Shown: positions 22,201-30,689 of the stretch, in pieces
Layout of the letters: each line of letters begins with the position of its first letter
Numbering within the stretch: position 1 is the first letter of the stretch
Source of the DNA: Clavelina lepadiformis
Lineage: Eukaryota; Chordata; Ascidiacea; Aplousobranchia; Clavelinidae
Assembly (NCBI RefSeq): GCF_947623445.1
Contig: NC_135247.1
Coordinates: 6,078,501-6,142,500, forward strand
DNA: 64,000 bases
Direction of reading: 5' to 3'
Made by a program: the position numbers and the translations under genes
The notes under the pieces: generated by a model
Told to the model about the DNA's origin: nothing
Seen by the model: only the letters and a program-made list of their open reading frames with translations
The model's database searches: none

Positions 22201-23682
22201 GAAAATCGATAAATGATTTTTATTACAAGTTGTTCATTGGACAAGAAACCTCGACGTGTTCCTTCCAGCAATCTCGTGACAGTATCTTTGGCATCGATTT
22301 TTTGGCTTTCGGATGACAGAAGCCTGATTTACCTTCACTGCAGTCTACTTCTTTGTGACATTACAAAAGAGAACTGCTTTCAACCAGTACGTTTGTATGT
22401 AGAGTAAACCATAATAAATTTGTATCACATTTTTTTGTTTTTTTTTTTCTGTTTCAGCTGTTGAAAAGCTACTTGTAAAGTTTACAGTCCAAGTACAGCA
22501 TATATTAAAAATACGTGCGTTCTTGTTTAAGCCTGATAAACAGTAGTACATTGTAGTAAAACGTTTTCTTCAGTCTTTCCTTATATTCTTAAGTTATGCA
22601 AAGATTTTTCAAATCTGTGCCTTTTTGTAGCTTTGCAGGCGAAGAAGTCGGCGAGCTTCTCGGGTCCATGTCCAACTCGCGATATCGGCGCCTCTTCAAA
22701 CCACGAGCCCTTGTCGCGAGGTACCAATATGTAGTTTGATGTAGATTCATATCCATTCCAATATTTTACTTTAAAAGAGATTACACGTTACTATTGAAGC
22801 TTTCGAAAAATTTGGTATTTTTAATCCAAGCATAACAAGTAATCACTAAACTAAAGTATACTTAAATTTACCAAAACTTTCACAGCACACACCAATTTCC
22901 AAAACTCACCCTCCGGGATTGATATCTAAAATAATAACAATACCGTTTTCTCTGCAATCAACAGTTCATCATTTATAGATACTTACATGAGAACTTTAGG
23001 AGTATGAATAATACATGGCCCTTTTATAGCTTCTTCGAAGTCGAATACTTTAAGAAAATCAACTGCTTGGTCCATCTTTTCAGATAGATCATCTTTTGAA
23101 AACAAAATCATTTTTTGTTATCATACTTTTTTATTTTAATAATATGTAAAAAAATATTTTATTATTTAGGCCAATAGATGCAGTCAAATCTGCTCGTACA
23201 AACGCGGTAGAATGCGTTGCTCATGTTCGGAGGGTTACAAACTGCAGAAAGATTTCGTGTCGTGTAAATGTAAGTCGTTGTTTTAAGTCATTCTTCAAAT
23301 GGAAACGATTTAAACCGAAATGAAATTAAGGCTTTCAAATCACAGTTATAAAATATCAAGTTAATAACTTTAAGTAACTTGTCGAGGCAATTTTATGCCT
23401 ATTACGATTTCGACAGTGCCTATTCTGATGAACTTTTTACAATGTTGTACAGTTGTTCATTTCGTGATCAAGCGTCCTGGTCATTCGGCGAGAACGCAAA
23501 ATACAAAGGTTGGAAACACTTCACATTTTCATCAGCATCCTTCTCATTCAAAAATCGGCCGGAATCAAGCCAGAGTGGCCTTAATAGCTTGCATCGCCGT
23601 TGCCATGTTTGTTTCTTTGTTACTCATATTCATGTTTCGACGTACCCGCGAAAGCGAGAATTACGAGAGATTAGGCCATTGA
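14..23682 (+). CDS. EGF-array / NIDO-AMOP-VWD / ZP-domain type I transmembrane protein (5' partial, 56 exons)
   Basis: Large extracellular adhesion or coat protein whose 5' end lies left of the window. Splicing all AG/GT-bounded exons gives one open frame of about 2,604 residues ending at TGA 23680-23682; every exon phase agrees. Order: 24 EGF modules of 40/41 residues (14-11574), two cbEGF-type modules (11769-13384), NIDO (13530-14706), AMOP (15316-16106), VWD plus its WxL tail (16277-17698), a linker (17800-18232), EGF/cbEGF modules (18457-20026), an unnamed segment (20253-20654), ZP (20791-22720), an EGF-like exon (23170-23269), and a last exon with a transmembrane helix and short basic tail (23453-23682). 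NIDO-AMOP-VWD is the core of MUC4/SUSD2-type mucins. EGF arrays plus ZP recall ascidian vitelline-coat proteins. I infer a secreted-pathway, surface-anchored protein released by cleavage after the ZP domain. Domains are near certain; the biological role is not. Confidence 0.85.
4364..5723 (+). mobile_element. hAT-type DNA transposon, internally deleted, copy 1
   Basis: The element starts TAGGGTTGAGA and ends TCCCAACCCTA. The 8 bp after it are GTTAATGC (5724-5731), identical to the 8 bp before its sister copy at 7119-7126; the 8 bp before this copy (TTTACTGC) match at 6 of 8. An 8-bp duplication with such short terminal inverted repeats is the hAT signature. Relative to the sister it lacks the N-terminal transposase half. 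It lies in an intron, sense to the host gene. Confidence 0.87.
5392..5607 (+). pseudogene. hAT transposase C-terminal dimerisation fragment
   Basis: About 70 open codons end ...[40 protein letters not shown]. The ERAFS and N-x-L-x-x-LLFLR pattern is the hAT-family C-terminal dimerisation region. Upstream sequence in the element has stops and a large deletion, so this is a dead remnant. Confidence 0.85.
7447..9764 (+). pseudogene. Broken hAT transposase with BED-type zinc finger
   Basis: The first open stretch (7447-7971) encodes a BED-like finger near its N-terminus (W-x-F-F, C-x2-C, later H) followed by sequence typical of the region before the catalytic core. Reading continues in another frame at 7979-8308 ([14 protein letters not shown]...[13 protein letters not shown]), which carries the D-G-A-S-V-M and C-x-A-H-x-L-x-L-like core of hAT transposases. 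The C-terminal dimerisation region near 9600-9760 is frameshifted and interrupted. Several stops and the 8951 insertion mean no full-length protein can be made. Confidence 0.82.
8951..9528 (+). mobile_element. Insertion in hAT copy 2 bearing GCGGCTTCTATTC repeats
   Basis: This stretch is absent from copy 1. Its left end carries GAATAGAAACCGC and its right end the inverted GCGGTTTCTATTC, a 13-bp perfect terminal inverted repeat. Variants of GCGGCTTCTATTCGAGGGC occur near 9003, 9419, 9440 and 9509 with TTTTTAATCAAATC spacers. It is probably a small non-autonomous element; I cannot assign its superfamily and see no clear target duplication. Confidence 0.6.
10746..10865 (+). pseudogene. Decayed A-type EGF exon
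   Basis: Exactly 120 nt, colinear with the A exons at 5821 and 9970, with a good GTAAGT donor. The acceptor AG has become AA (...TTCTCAA), and two in-frame stops replace coding triplets: TAA in place of GAA right after VC, and TGA near the CGGAGA position. Skipping it joins the phase-1 exon ending at 10510 to the phase-1 exon at 10940, so the gene tolerates its loss. Confidence 0.85.
10940..13384 (+). other. Divergent EGF and cbEGF exons leading into NIDO
   Basis: Exons: 10940-11062 ([18 protein letters not shown]), 11214-11333 ([14 protein letters not shown]), 11455-11574 ([14 protein letters not shown]), 11769-11864 ([11 protein letters not shown]...CFPGF, a classical calcium-binding EGF), 12831-12942 ([15 protein letters not shown]) and 13292-13384 ([12 protein letters not shown]). 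They are far less alike than the upstream array and so are older copies. The EGF that starts at 12831 is split across two exons, ending in phase 2. Confidence 0.85.
11865..12830 (+). other. Large intron without recognised features
   Basis: About 970 bp between two cbEGF exons. I find no further exon with paired splice sites and cysteine spacing, and no transposon ends that I can pair. Confidence 0.5.
13530..14706 (+). other. NIDO domain exons
   Basis: Exons 13530-13725, 14184-14336 and 14502-14706. The first carries [14 protein letters not shown] and the hallmark I-A-P-F-W-D-V-F; the second carries [17 protein letters not shown] is the extracellular domain of nidogen, mucin-4 and related proteins. 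The introns at 13726-14183 and 14337-14501 hold nothing else I recognise. Confidence 0.88.
15316..16106 (+). other. AMOP domain exons
   Basis: Exons 15316-15546, 15643-15825 and 15993-16106. They contain the AMOP cysteine pattern: [32 protein letters not shown] and [24 protein letters not shown] occurs in MUC4, ISM and SUSD2 and here directly precedes VWD, as in those proteins. The 609-bp intron before it (14707-15315) shows no other feature. Confidence 0.88.
16277..17698 (+). other. VWD domain exons with SUSD2/MUC4-like tail
   Basis: Exons 16277-16482, 16604-16679, 16834-17010, 17097-17216 and 17441-17698. The first opens [27 protein letters not shown], the VWD start motif. The third ends with a K-G-L-L-G motif, and the fourth begins GTFETPSG, matching the usual 'GLLG x WNGDxxND' region in degenerate form. 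The last has [12 protein letters not shown] and C-M-F-D-L-A-V-T, as in SUSD2 and MUC4 after VWD. Confidence 0.88.
17800..20026 (+). other. Linker and second EGF/cbEGF group
   Basis: Exons 17800-17946 and 18033-18232 encode a beta-rich linker ending in a partial EGF (CDCSGKGQC). EGF exons follow: 18457-18610 (with C-x-C-x-x-x-Y-x-G-x-x-C), 18877-19111 (two DIDEC modules), 19306-19461 (DINEC), 19647-19760 and 19893-20026 (NINEC). DxDEC/NxNEC plus a later aromatic residue is the calcium-binding EGF consensus. Exon boundaries often fall inside modules, unlike the one-exon-one-module array upstream, so this part is not free to expand by exon duplication. Confidence 0.83.
20253..22720 (+). other. 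Unnamed module followed by ZP domain and cleavage site
   Basis: Exons 20253-20409 and 20548-20654 form an alpha/beta-looking segment I cannot name. ZP-N follows in 20791-20902 (LSCQPHMDI), 21041-21224 (DPSCRP...CGVEVT) and 21364-21521 ([10 protein letters not shown]). ZP-C follows in 21768-21948, 22024-22094 ([14 protein letters not shown]), 22230-22386 (GCSLDKKP...[11 protein letters not shown]...C) and 22631-22720. Two basic sites are seen: RRVKRSL between the ZP halves and CRRRSRRAS directly after the last ZP cysteine, where ZP proteins are normally cut before assembly into filaments. The TAG at 21038-21040 would be in frame if an acceptor at 21024 were used; the acceptor at 21040 avoids it. 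Confidence 0.83.
23170..23682 (+). other. Juxtamembrane EGF-like exon, transmembrane helix and tail
   Basis: Exon 23170-23269 encodes [32 protein letters not shown], an EGF-like module. Exon 23453-23682 encodes a His/Ser-rich stalk, a helix ([20 protein letters not shown]) and a short [15 protein letters not shown] tail before TGA. The positive residues after the helix fit a type I orientation. Confidence 0.82.
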
Positions 23683-23740
23683 TCCGCATTTTTTGCAATG
23701 AGCACCCTCCTAATTTTTTCAATTATTTATGTACTTACTC

Positions 23741-23746
23741 ATTAAA
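23741..23746 (+). terminator. Candidate poly(A) signal ATTAAA
   Basis: ATTAAA lies 59 bp after the stop of the EGF/ZP gene in T-rich sequence. No transcript evidence; position only. Confidence 0.35.
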
Positions 23747-24919
23747 CTTTCTCTGTGCATGTTTTCTCATGCTGTTGTAAGTGTAGAATGTATGTACCCT
23801 ACGACTTTTAGTACCCTGTCGCTCTCGAAATAATAATGTTAGTCTCTGGGACCAGTAATCGAACGAAACGAAATGACGTGAAAAGTCGGGCTGGAAGGTC
23901 GAATTTCAACACATCATTTCAAAGAACTTTTTCCCACTTAGTGTATTAGGTTTTGAATGTCCGTATTAGCAGACGATAATTATGCGTTAGTGAAGACAAT
24001 GAATCAAGTTCGTTATAAGATTTTACTGCGGTAGTATGTGTTTCATGCTTTTTGTTGTTGTAAAACTGTTTAAATTAGATTGACTGAGAAATTAACTTAT
24101 AAATGTCATAGGTTGAGTTATTTTATTACTCTGAGATAAGATGACAGTTATATTAATATAATTAACCATAATTGAGAGCTTAGCTAAGGTATGAAGCAAC
24201 GCAGATATTGTATAGAAAATGATTGCCTAAGGAAGGGAGGCGAATATAACATTACATAATTACTCGAAGAAACATGTCTTGGACACGCCGAAGTTTGTTG
24301 CGAGTTTAAATTACCGGTTTGTGGTGAAAATGTTTAAAATTTGCTGTTAAAGAGCCTTTGATTCGTCAGGAAAATTGCGCTTTTTATAACCTTGCCAAAT
24401 AAACTATATGTAAACTAGGAACGTGATATTACGAGGGTTTCTATAATAAATCAAAGCTGTCTGAAATCGTTAACTATTTAGTTAGATAAGGTGCAAATCA
24501 GATCATAGAATTTAATAAGCTTTTTGTATGTGCCAATTCACACGGTTCAATGGCAGGAAGTAGCCTATGGCTATTCATTAATCTTAGCCTACTTGCCATA
24601 GGCCTATATGTATAAGGTAGGCTGATTTGTTATTCCTTTATACCGTAGACAGTTCTCATTCAAACTCTAACAGACAGCAAATATTGGAAGTTAACTAAGT
24701 TGTTGATATTGTTTTTCAAAGTTTAGGTCTAAGGCCACAGTTTTAAGCGTTTTGAAAAAATGTCATCTCGCTATGAACTTTTGAGCAAACGCTGAATGTC
24801 ATTTTCAGTCGAAAGCTGTCACTTAAGTAAGCCATGAGTCGTAAAGGAATTACAAATGTTGTTGCATTGAATTTAGGCCCACATATTGAATTTCAAGCAT
24901 AAGATTTAATTGCCGCGAA
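23747..24919. other. Intergenic, no recognised feature
   Basis: AT-rich sequence between the EGF/ZP gene and the next gene. It must hold the latter's promoter, but I see no clear core promoter motif, gene or paired repeat ends. Confidence 0.5.
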
Positions 24920-25987
24920 ATGTCTGGAAGCTTCGAAGTTGCGAATGCAACGAAAGACCGGATTCTGATCCCCACGAAAGGAGACTCTTTTTCAATACCT
25001 CCAATATTCTTCATCAACATGGCCAGCGCTCTAGTTGCATTATACTTTGTGATAGTTCTCATTTTGTATGAGATAAGGCAGCAAAAAAATCGTCAGGGAC
25101 CAAAACAAGACTACTTTCGTACTTTGGCCGTTTTAAACGTGATATCCGCTGTGTCGTTGTTTGCGGTTTTCTTCACGCATTCCTTGTCTGTTGGAGTGCT
25201 ATCTTTCGCTCATTTGGCGCACCTCTGTGGACCTCTGCACACAAGTCAAGTGGTCATGACGTCTATCTTGTATTATAGCTGGTGTCTGATTTTGTGGTTT
25301 CGGCAGCGGTCGTTTTATACCAACAGACTAATGCGACATCTTACAACCAAAATGACACGAACTTTGAGTTATTTGTCTGTTCTAATGTTGGCCGTGTTTT
25401 TAATCGGATATTCTGTCGGGTCTATCGTTCCCGTCAATTTTGCACTAACGAACCACATTTGTGGAATTACGCAAGGTGAGGGAATACAGAGGATTTTGTT
25501 TGCTCTTGGAGAATGCGTTATGGCCATATTCCACGCGCTTATGTCATTCTTGTTTTTTTACCCGCTGAACCGAGGACCGTCAAAGAAGAATACGGGTTTG
25601 AGTAAAACTTCTATGAGAATGAACAAAGTTTTACAGTGGATCAAACGTTATCAGTATATCAGCGGGTTTTGTGCATTTACAGACCTGAACGGCATTTGGG
25701 CCATATTTCTACCTTACAACAGTATTAAACACGATATATTAATTATATGCGTGGATATTTTGACCTTTCTATTGACACATATGGGCAATAGAGATTGGAT
25801 GCAGCGACTTTTTCCGTGGGCCGAATTGCTTTATAAATGTCTCGGGAAAGGACGGCATAAATCGGGAATAGCGCCGTCGGCTGATCTAGATACTACAAAC
25901 ATTACTCCGCATGTTGGTGTTATGAAGCAGCCTCAGCACAACACACCACTGCCAACGCTGGAGCAAGTGTCTCCTGAACAGGGCTGA
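24920..25987 (+). CDS. Intronless 7-transmembrane receptor-like protein (355 aa)
   Basis: A single ATG-to-TGA frame. Hydrophobic segments lie at about residues 28-50, 66-87, 105-127, 147-171, 191-214, 244-265 and 271-288, giving seven helices. There is an N-glycosylation site near the N-terminus (N9-A-T). Cys103 at the start of helix 3 and Cys181 in the loop between helices 4 and 5 are placed like the conserved disulphide of G-protein-coupled receptors. There is no DRY motif after helix 3 (WFRQRSFYTNR instead) and no NPxxY in helix 7, so it is not an ordinary rhodopsin-class receptor. The tail is about 65 residues, Pro/Thr-rich, with no palmitoylation-like Cys cluster. The family is not recognised. 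A candidate AATAAA is at 26537. The lack of introns in a genome where neighbours have many suggests retroposition or a lineage-specific intronless family. Confidence 0.75.
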   Translation: MSGSFEVANATKDRILIPTKGDSFSIPPIFFINMASALVALYFVIVLILYEIRQQKNRQGPKQDYFRTLAVLNVISAVSLFAVFFTHSLSVGVLSFAHLAHLCGPLHTSQVVMTSILYYSWCLILWFRQRSFYTNRLMRHLTTKMTRTLSYLSVLMLAVFLIGYSVGSIVPVNFALTNHICGITQGEGIQRILFALGECVMAIFHALMSFLFFYPLNRGPSKKNTGLSKTSMRMNKVLQWIKRYQYISGFCAFTDLNGIWAIFLPYNSIKHDILIICVDILTFLLTHMGNRDWMQRLFPWAELLYKCLGKGRHKSGIAPSADLDTTNITPHVGVMKQPQHNTPLPTLEQVSPEQG

Positions 25988-27409
25988 AAGTGGTTAAACT
26001 GTCTTGCCGAAACTGTTGGACACAGACAAAAACAAACAACAATGATTTTCGTATAAATGCAACAATGTGCTCCATATTTGATCGCTAAATGTTTTACGGG
26101 TTTTCTTGAGATTTAAATTGCCAAACGAATTCAGTTCTTCGATTTTCTTGTAACAACCGCTACTGTTCTTAAAGGTATCATAAATGTAAAGTCTACACAA
26201 CTTAATGGTATATAAAAATTAAAGCTTTAATCGTTAAGTAATGTCCAGGATGGCTACATTTTTTGGGCTGGTGGAAGTTAACGACTGGTAGCCGCGTCTA
26301 AAAATTACAATACTATCAGCATATGTATAGCCTTAGTCATCCATTCCACTAGAAAGCTTCAAGACAAAATGTTTGTTTTCAAGTAAAGGTTATTGTCCTT
26401 TACCTTTTTCACAGTTCGTATTTCGAATTAGTCGTGTTTTAGGCAAAGACGTGCGCAGACGCTCTTTAAACGCTTCCCCACGTCAAAGCGTTATGTACAT
26501 ATAGCGTAATGTTATAAGTTATAACCGCGTTATACCAATAAAATAAGTCAAACGAAATTAATCAGCGAAATGCACGCACTCAAGAAATTATAAGCTTATA
26601 TAGAAATTATATTAAGTTAAAATATAAATAGATATACATAAATTATTATCATATATATTGACTATTAAATGTAAAATAGGTTTGGAATATATTTATTTAT
26701 CTTTCTTTGAAGAATGGCAAAAGTACTGGATAAGCTGATATCAGGGCTCAAAAGTAACGTTTTGTGCAGTGGCTCAATGTCGCAAGCAAACGAAACAGCT
26801 TATTATAGAAGTCTATACAAGTTAGCATTATCAGACTGAACTAATAGCCAATAGCTTAATAAAAGCTCTTTTGGCCGGCTTAAGCAATTCGTTTGAATTT
26901 ACTCCAAGCCAAAAAGTTTTCTATAGAGTGTCAATGTTTAAAGCAGAAAGTCCAACCGCAGTTGAAAACGGTTTAACTCCAGTTCAGGTTATACAAAAAT
27001 CTATTTTACCGATTTTACTCCGATTATGCATGGAGTTTGCATCAGGTGCACACATTTATTCCGTTCCGGGTTCAAGTTCAGGCTCAGCACACTTGCTAAT
27101 ATACGGTTCGCTCCAAACTCAAATGACATTATCTAACCTAACTAATTGCTTTTTTTAATTTCTTTAGCTACACTGTCCAAGTTCAAGTAGCATTTCGCTT
27201 AGCTCAAAGAATTTCATCGGGAGTTAATATTGCTCAGTTTAGGACTTTTACATTTAGAAATAGATAAACACTTTTGCAATAACTCTTCGATAACGTTACT
27301 AAGTAATATTAAAAAAGTGGTTATGGACAAAAAACATCGACTACGGTTCGGGTTTTTGCCTCTCTGTTTTCAATAGTTCAGGTTCAGAATAATGTATAAC
27401 AGTATAAAT
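25988..27409. other. Intergenic, no recognised gene
   Basis: Strongly AT-rich. The part around 27040-27400 carries imperfect GGTTCAGG/CGGTTC-type short repeats that resume after the MITE at 27733-27800, so the MITE seems to sit in an older repeat. Confidence 0.45.
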
Positions 27410-27732
27410 CAGGGGTGGGCAACTTTTTTGAACCCGAGAGCCGCATTGGTTTTTAAATTTTTACTGACGAGCCAAGTCATAAGGACTTATGACGTCATAA
27501 ATAGTTTTTATTGTTTAGTTGTTCCATATCTGCATTCCTCAATCTAAAAATATCATTAAATTGTGGATAATCAACATCTTGTCATAAATACTGGCCTAAA
27601 TAAAGAAACGAAAAAGAGAGAAACGATCATAAACGGTACTCTTGGTAGCCTTTACAATTTTTTTGGAATTTTAAGATTCGACTACAAGAGCCACAAAAAA
27701 CATGCTGGCGAGCCGCAGTTTGCCCACCACTG
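27410..27732. mobile_element. hAT-type MITE (323 bp)
   Basis: Ends CAGGGGTGGGCAA and, inverted, CAGTGGTGGGCAA (12 of 13 identical). Flanks GTATAAAT (27402-27409) and GTATAGAT (27733-27740) are a 7-of-8 target-site duplication. No coding capacity. CAGnGGTGGGCAA is a typical hAT terminus. Confidence 0.88.
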
Positions 27733-27831
27733 GTATAGATTTTGGTTCCGGTTTTCGGTTTAAACCGTTTAAAGGTCCAGGTTCAGTTCCGATATGACAC
27801 TCTGGTTTAAAATGAGTTTTCCTTTTTCGCT

Positions 27832-28352
27832 GTGCCGGTGTCATGCTGAATTTGTTCCTGCTTACGGGAATTGTGACGTAGAGATGTCGCATGACTCTGT
27901 GCAAGTTTTCCAATAAAAAGCTTGTTTTACCTGTAAGTTTTGTTTTCTTGTTTGAAAAGTTGAGTTTGTAACCTTTTAAGTTTTCCTTGAACTCGATGGC
28001 GATCTTCAAGGTTCATATCGGTAAGTGAAAAACTTACGCTCAGCTGTTGGTAGGCCATGCGACCAATGTTCCCTCTAAGCTGCGCGCGTGCGCAAATGCG
28101 CACTGCTGACACGGTCTCCGCGCACAGAAAATCTGTGTTGCGCACAAGAAAATAAGCCAACCTGAATTGAAAATAGAATAAATGCATAATAATGGCCACA
28201 GTGCGCACGTGGCACGTCTGATGTTGCTCACAGTGGTCCAAGGGACCGCTCAGGGAGTTAGTGTGTTTGCTCAGACTCGTGAAAAATTAGAGGGAACATT
28301 GCATGCGACATCTCTACCTAAGAATGCTGGAACAAATTTGGCATGGCACCAC
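27832..28352. mobile_element. Long inverted-repeat element interrupted by a MITE
   Basis: Left arm 27832-27893 and right arm 28302-28352 are inverted copies: GTAGAGATGTCGCATG (27878-27893) against CATGCGACATCTCTAC (28302-28317), with similarity continuing through GGAACAAATTTGGCATGGCACC. The second element (28064-28301) sits exactly at the inner end of the right arm. Outer boundaries are uncertain. Confidence 0.65.
28064..28301. mobile_element. hAT-type MITE (238 bp), GC-rich interior
   Basis: Terminal inverted repeats CAATGTTCCCTCTAA / TTAGAGGGAACATTG (15 bp, perfect). Perfect 8-bp target duplication CATGCGAC at 28056-28063 and 28302-28309. The interior near the left end is an unusual run of GCGC-rich sequence in an AT-rich region. 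No coding capacity. Confidence 0.93.
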
Positions 28353-28922
28353 CACTTTCTTCAGAGAAATCTAAATTAAGGGTATTTTGTTGTTCAACAA
28401 ATATTCTTTTACAATAAGTTACTCTTCTGCATTAGTTTCTACCAGAACACCGTTTCGATTCACTTTCACCACTGTTTTCGTGACCTACTTACGGAGAATC
28501 AGTCTCGCTATAAATAAAATTGACAAAAAGCCAAGTAGTGGAAGGTGGTGTAAAGCAGACCAATGGGGTAAAGTGGCACACCCCTCTTATTTTCTTAATA
28601 AAGTTTTTTAACCGCGCGGATACCACTAAGTTTAGTGAAGCATGACATAACGTGGTTGCAGACGCCATTATTCGAGGTTACGTGGAAAAGAAGGCAAGAA
28701 AAGGCACGGAATTCGTTTTTTGTACTCTCTGATCTATTGAAAGGTATGTCTTGTAACTTAGATTTTATTTTACATGCATAAGGTAGAAGTTTGGTTGAAT
28801 GGTAGAAAGGAGTTTTACTGTATCACGTACGCATTACATAGGTTCATTCCGCTTACTGACTAGCCAAAATTTGGCCAACAGTCAAAATAATAGTAACCAA
28901 GGGGTGGGGGTAAAGTGGACCA

Positions 28923-29558
28923 GTGGTTGCTCCATCGGATGTTACTGATATTCCTATTGATCCTGTTCCAACCAACACCGAATCTTACTCCGTTAATGTT
29001 AGTTCAACTAGCGTTGACTTGTGTGATGGCAGAAATATTGGCTTAGATGCGGCTGGTCTTCCCGAGATGCCTGAATCGTTACCTGCACAGCCAATAGATG
29101 TAGCCCAACCGTCCTCTCCTGAAGATGCAAATTCCAGTTTCACAATTATAAGTCCTGTCGAAGTGCTTCCTATGCCGAAAGCAGCTCACACTCGCCAAAA
29201 GAGGAAGTCTAAGAGAGGTGCAACTGCTATTTTAACCAGTTCACCATACAAGAAGCAGTTGGCTGCAACGAATCGTAGCCAATCCGCGGTATCTGGCAAC
29301 AGCAGTAAAACAAGTTCATCAAAAAAGCGTTTTATGAAGAAAGCTAAGGTTTCCAGGTCATCAATGCAGCAGAAGGACACAGTCGATGAAAGTGATAACA
29401 ACGTAGATGCAGAATGCTTTTACTGCAACGAATTGTATTCCAAATCATCCGAGAATGATGGGTGGATCCAGTGCTCCAAATGCATGCGATGGGCGCATGA
29501 AGCCTGCTCTGGGTGTAATGAAGAGGGTGACAACTTTATTTGTGAATTATGTTTTTAA
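28923..29558 (+). pseudogene. Transposase C-terminal fragment with PHD finger
   Basis: A 211-codon open frame begins (no ATG; stop just upstream) inside a GGGGTAAAGTGGACC motif. It encodes a low-complexity Ser/Pro-rich and Lys/Arg-rich stretch (RQKRKSKRG, SSKKRFMKKAK), then C-x2-C ... DGWIQCSKCMRWAHEACSGC ... FICELC, a complete C4HC3 PHD finger. This layout is the C-terminus of many pogo/Tigger (DDE_1) transposases in invertebrates. The helix-turn-helix and DDE parts are absent. An exapted host gene cannot be ruled out, because the frame is intact. Confidence 0.65.
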
Positions 29559-29672
29559 AAATTGATGGTGAACTGCAATTACTTTCATAACTACTTCGCT
29601 TATGATGACAATTTGTAAATAAATTGATTGTGATGTGGAACAAATTGCATTGTTTACTCAAAACTTACGGTG

Positions 29673-29708
29673 GTCCACTTTACCCCACACATGTGGGGTA
29701 AAGTGGAC
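29673..29708. repeat. 16-bp inverted repeat with 4-bp spacer
   Basis: GTCCACTTTACCCCAC (29673-29688) and GTGGGGTAAAGTGGAC (29693-29708) are perfect inverse copies around ACAT. They look like two transposon ends head to head inside the pogo-like remnant. Confidence 0.85.
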
Positions 29709-29896
29709 TATTGGAGGTGCTTTTAAATCAAAAAAATTTTATGTAAGAAAGCAAACAATCAATAAAAGGGCACTTCAAAAATTAGCGAAATACCTTAGAG
29801 TTAACTCTCAAAACAAATAAGTCAAATGTTTTGGTGAAATCAGTGAATTGTAACGATTAAGCCTTAGGTGGTCCGCTTTACCCCACCCTCCCCTAC

Positions 29897-30640
29897 AGTA
29901 CTCTATTGGTACAGGCCAGTTATAGCTAGCCGGCGTTTTCAGACGAGGCTCAGTAAAATCTTGGAGAGGCTCACATACTGAGCTTCAAAAATACTTTATC
30001 GGTAAAACTTTTGTATTTACATAAGCAGTAAGAATACAACAACAACATTTAAAAGCAGTCAAAAATAAAATGATTTAGCAAATTTTGTACCATTTAATTC
30101 TGTTCGGGACGTTCCACAGCCTTCATGTTTGCTGTTGTAAAACTTTACGCATAAAATACTGCAGTTTTAGTCAGTTAATGCTATTATAACATCAATATAA
30201 TTATTACGTTGTGATAATATTGTGTACGACATAGAACTCTCGTCTAGCGAATCAGCGAAGCATAACACTGCGTGACGTAGTCGATTGCTTCGTACTTACT
30301 GTGTGTGCATTTTGATTTATTCAGTCCTTTTTTGGCTATTACGTTCAACGCCGCAACATGTCTTTATGCTGTTGCTGTAACAATGTTTTATCTTGATGTA
30401 CTCGTTCAGTGAAGCTTCAATATAACCAGAATATATAGTTGTCATGGTGTACAATTAATTCTAAGATTAAGAAAAGCGAAACAACGACCTGAGACTCATT
30501 CACTTCGAGGACATTGAACAATTCAACAGACAAACTTTGTAATTGAAGTGGTCGCCCTTACAGGCTAAGGAACAATAAACCACCTTTTCATTACAAAGTA
30601 ATGCTAAATGTGGTGACATTCCAATGTATTAACATTCCTT
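29897..30640. other. Intergenic, no recognised feature
   Basis: AT-rich sequence between the pogo-like remnant and the autonomous hAT. I see no gene, exon pair or paired repeat ends. Confidence 0.45.
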
Positions 30641-30689
30641 TGTTTACGCCTTGCCTCACGCCTTAATTGTTTACGCCTTGCCTCACGTC
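30641..30689. repeat. 27-bp tandem repeat at the hAT insertion point
   Basis: TGTTTACGCCTTGCCTCACG occurs at 30641 and again at 30668. The hAT element inserted in the second unit, whose remainder (TTAATTGCTTCGCCGCC) continues at 34349. Confidence 0.8.

Larger units (their letters stand above)
28535..29896. mobile_element. pogo/Tigger-like element remnant with repeated GGGGTAAAGTGGACC motifs
   Basis: Outer inverted ends 28535-28561 and 29870-29896 match at 23 of 27 positions (GTAG-x-GGA-x-GGTG... with TAAAGC). Inside them GGGGTAAAGTGG recurs near 28564 and 28909, and as an inverted pair at 29673-29708. The only coding sequence is a transposase C-terminus with a PHD finger. Target-site duplications are not clear, so the superfamily call rests on the protein. 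Confidence 0.65.
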
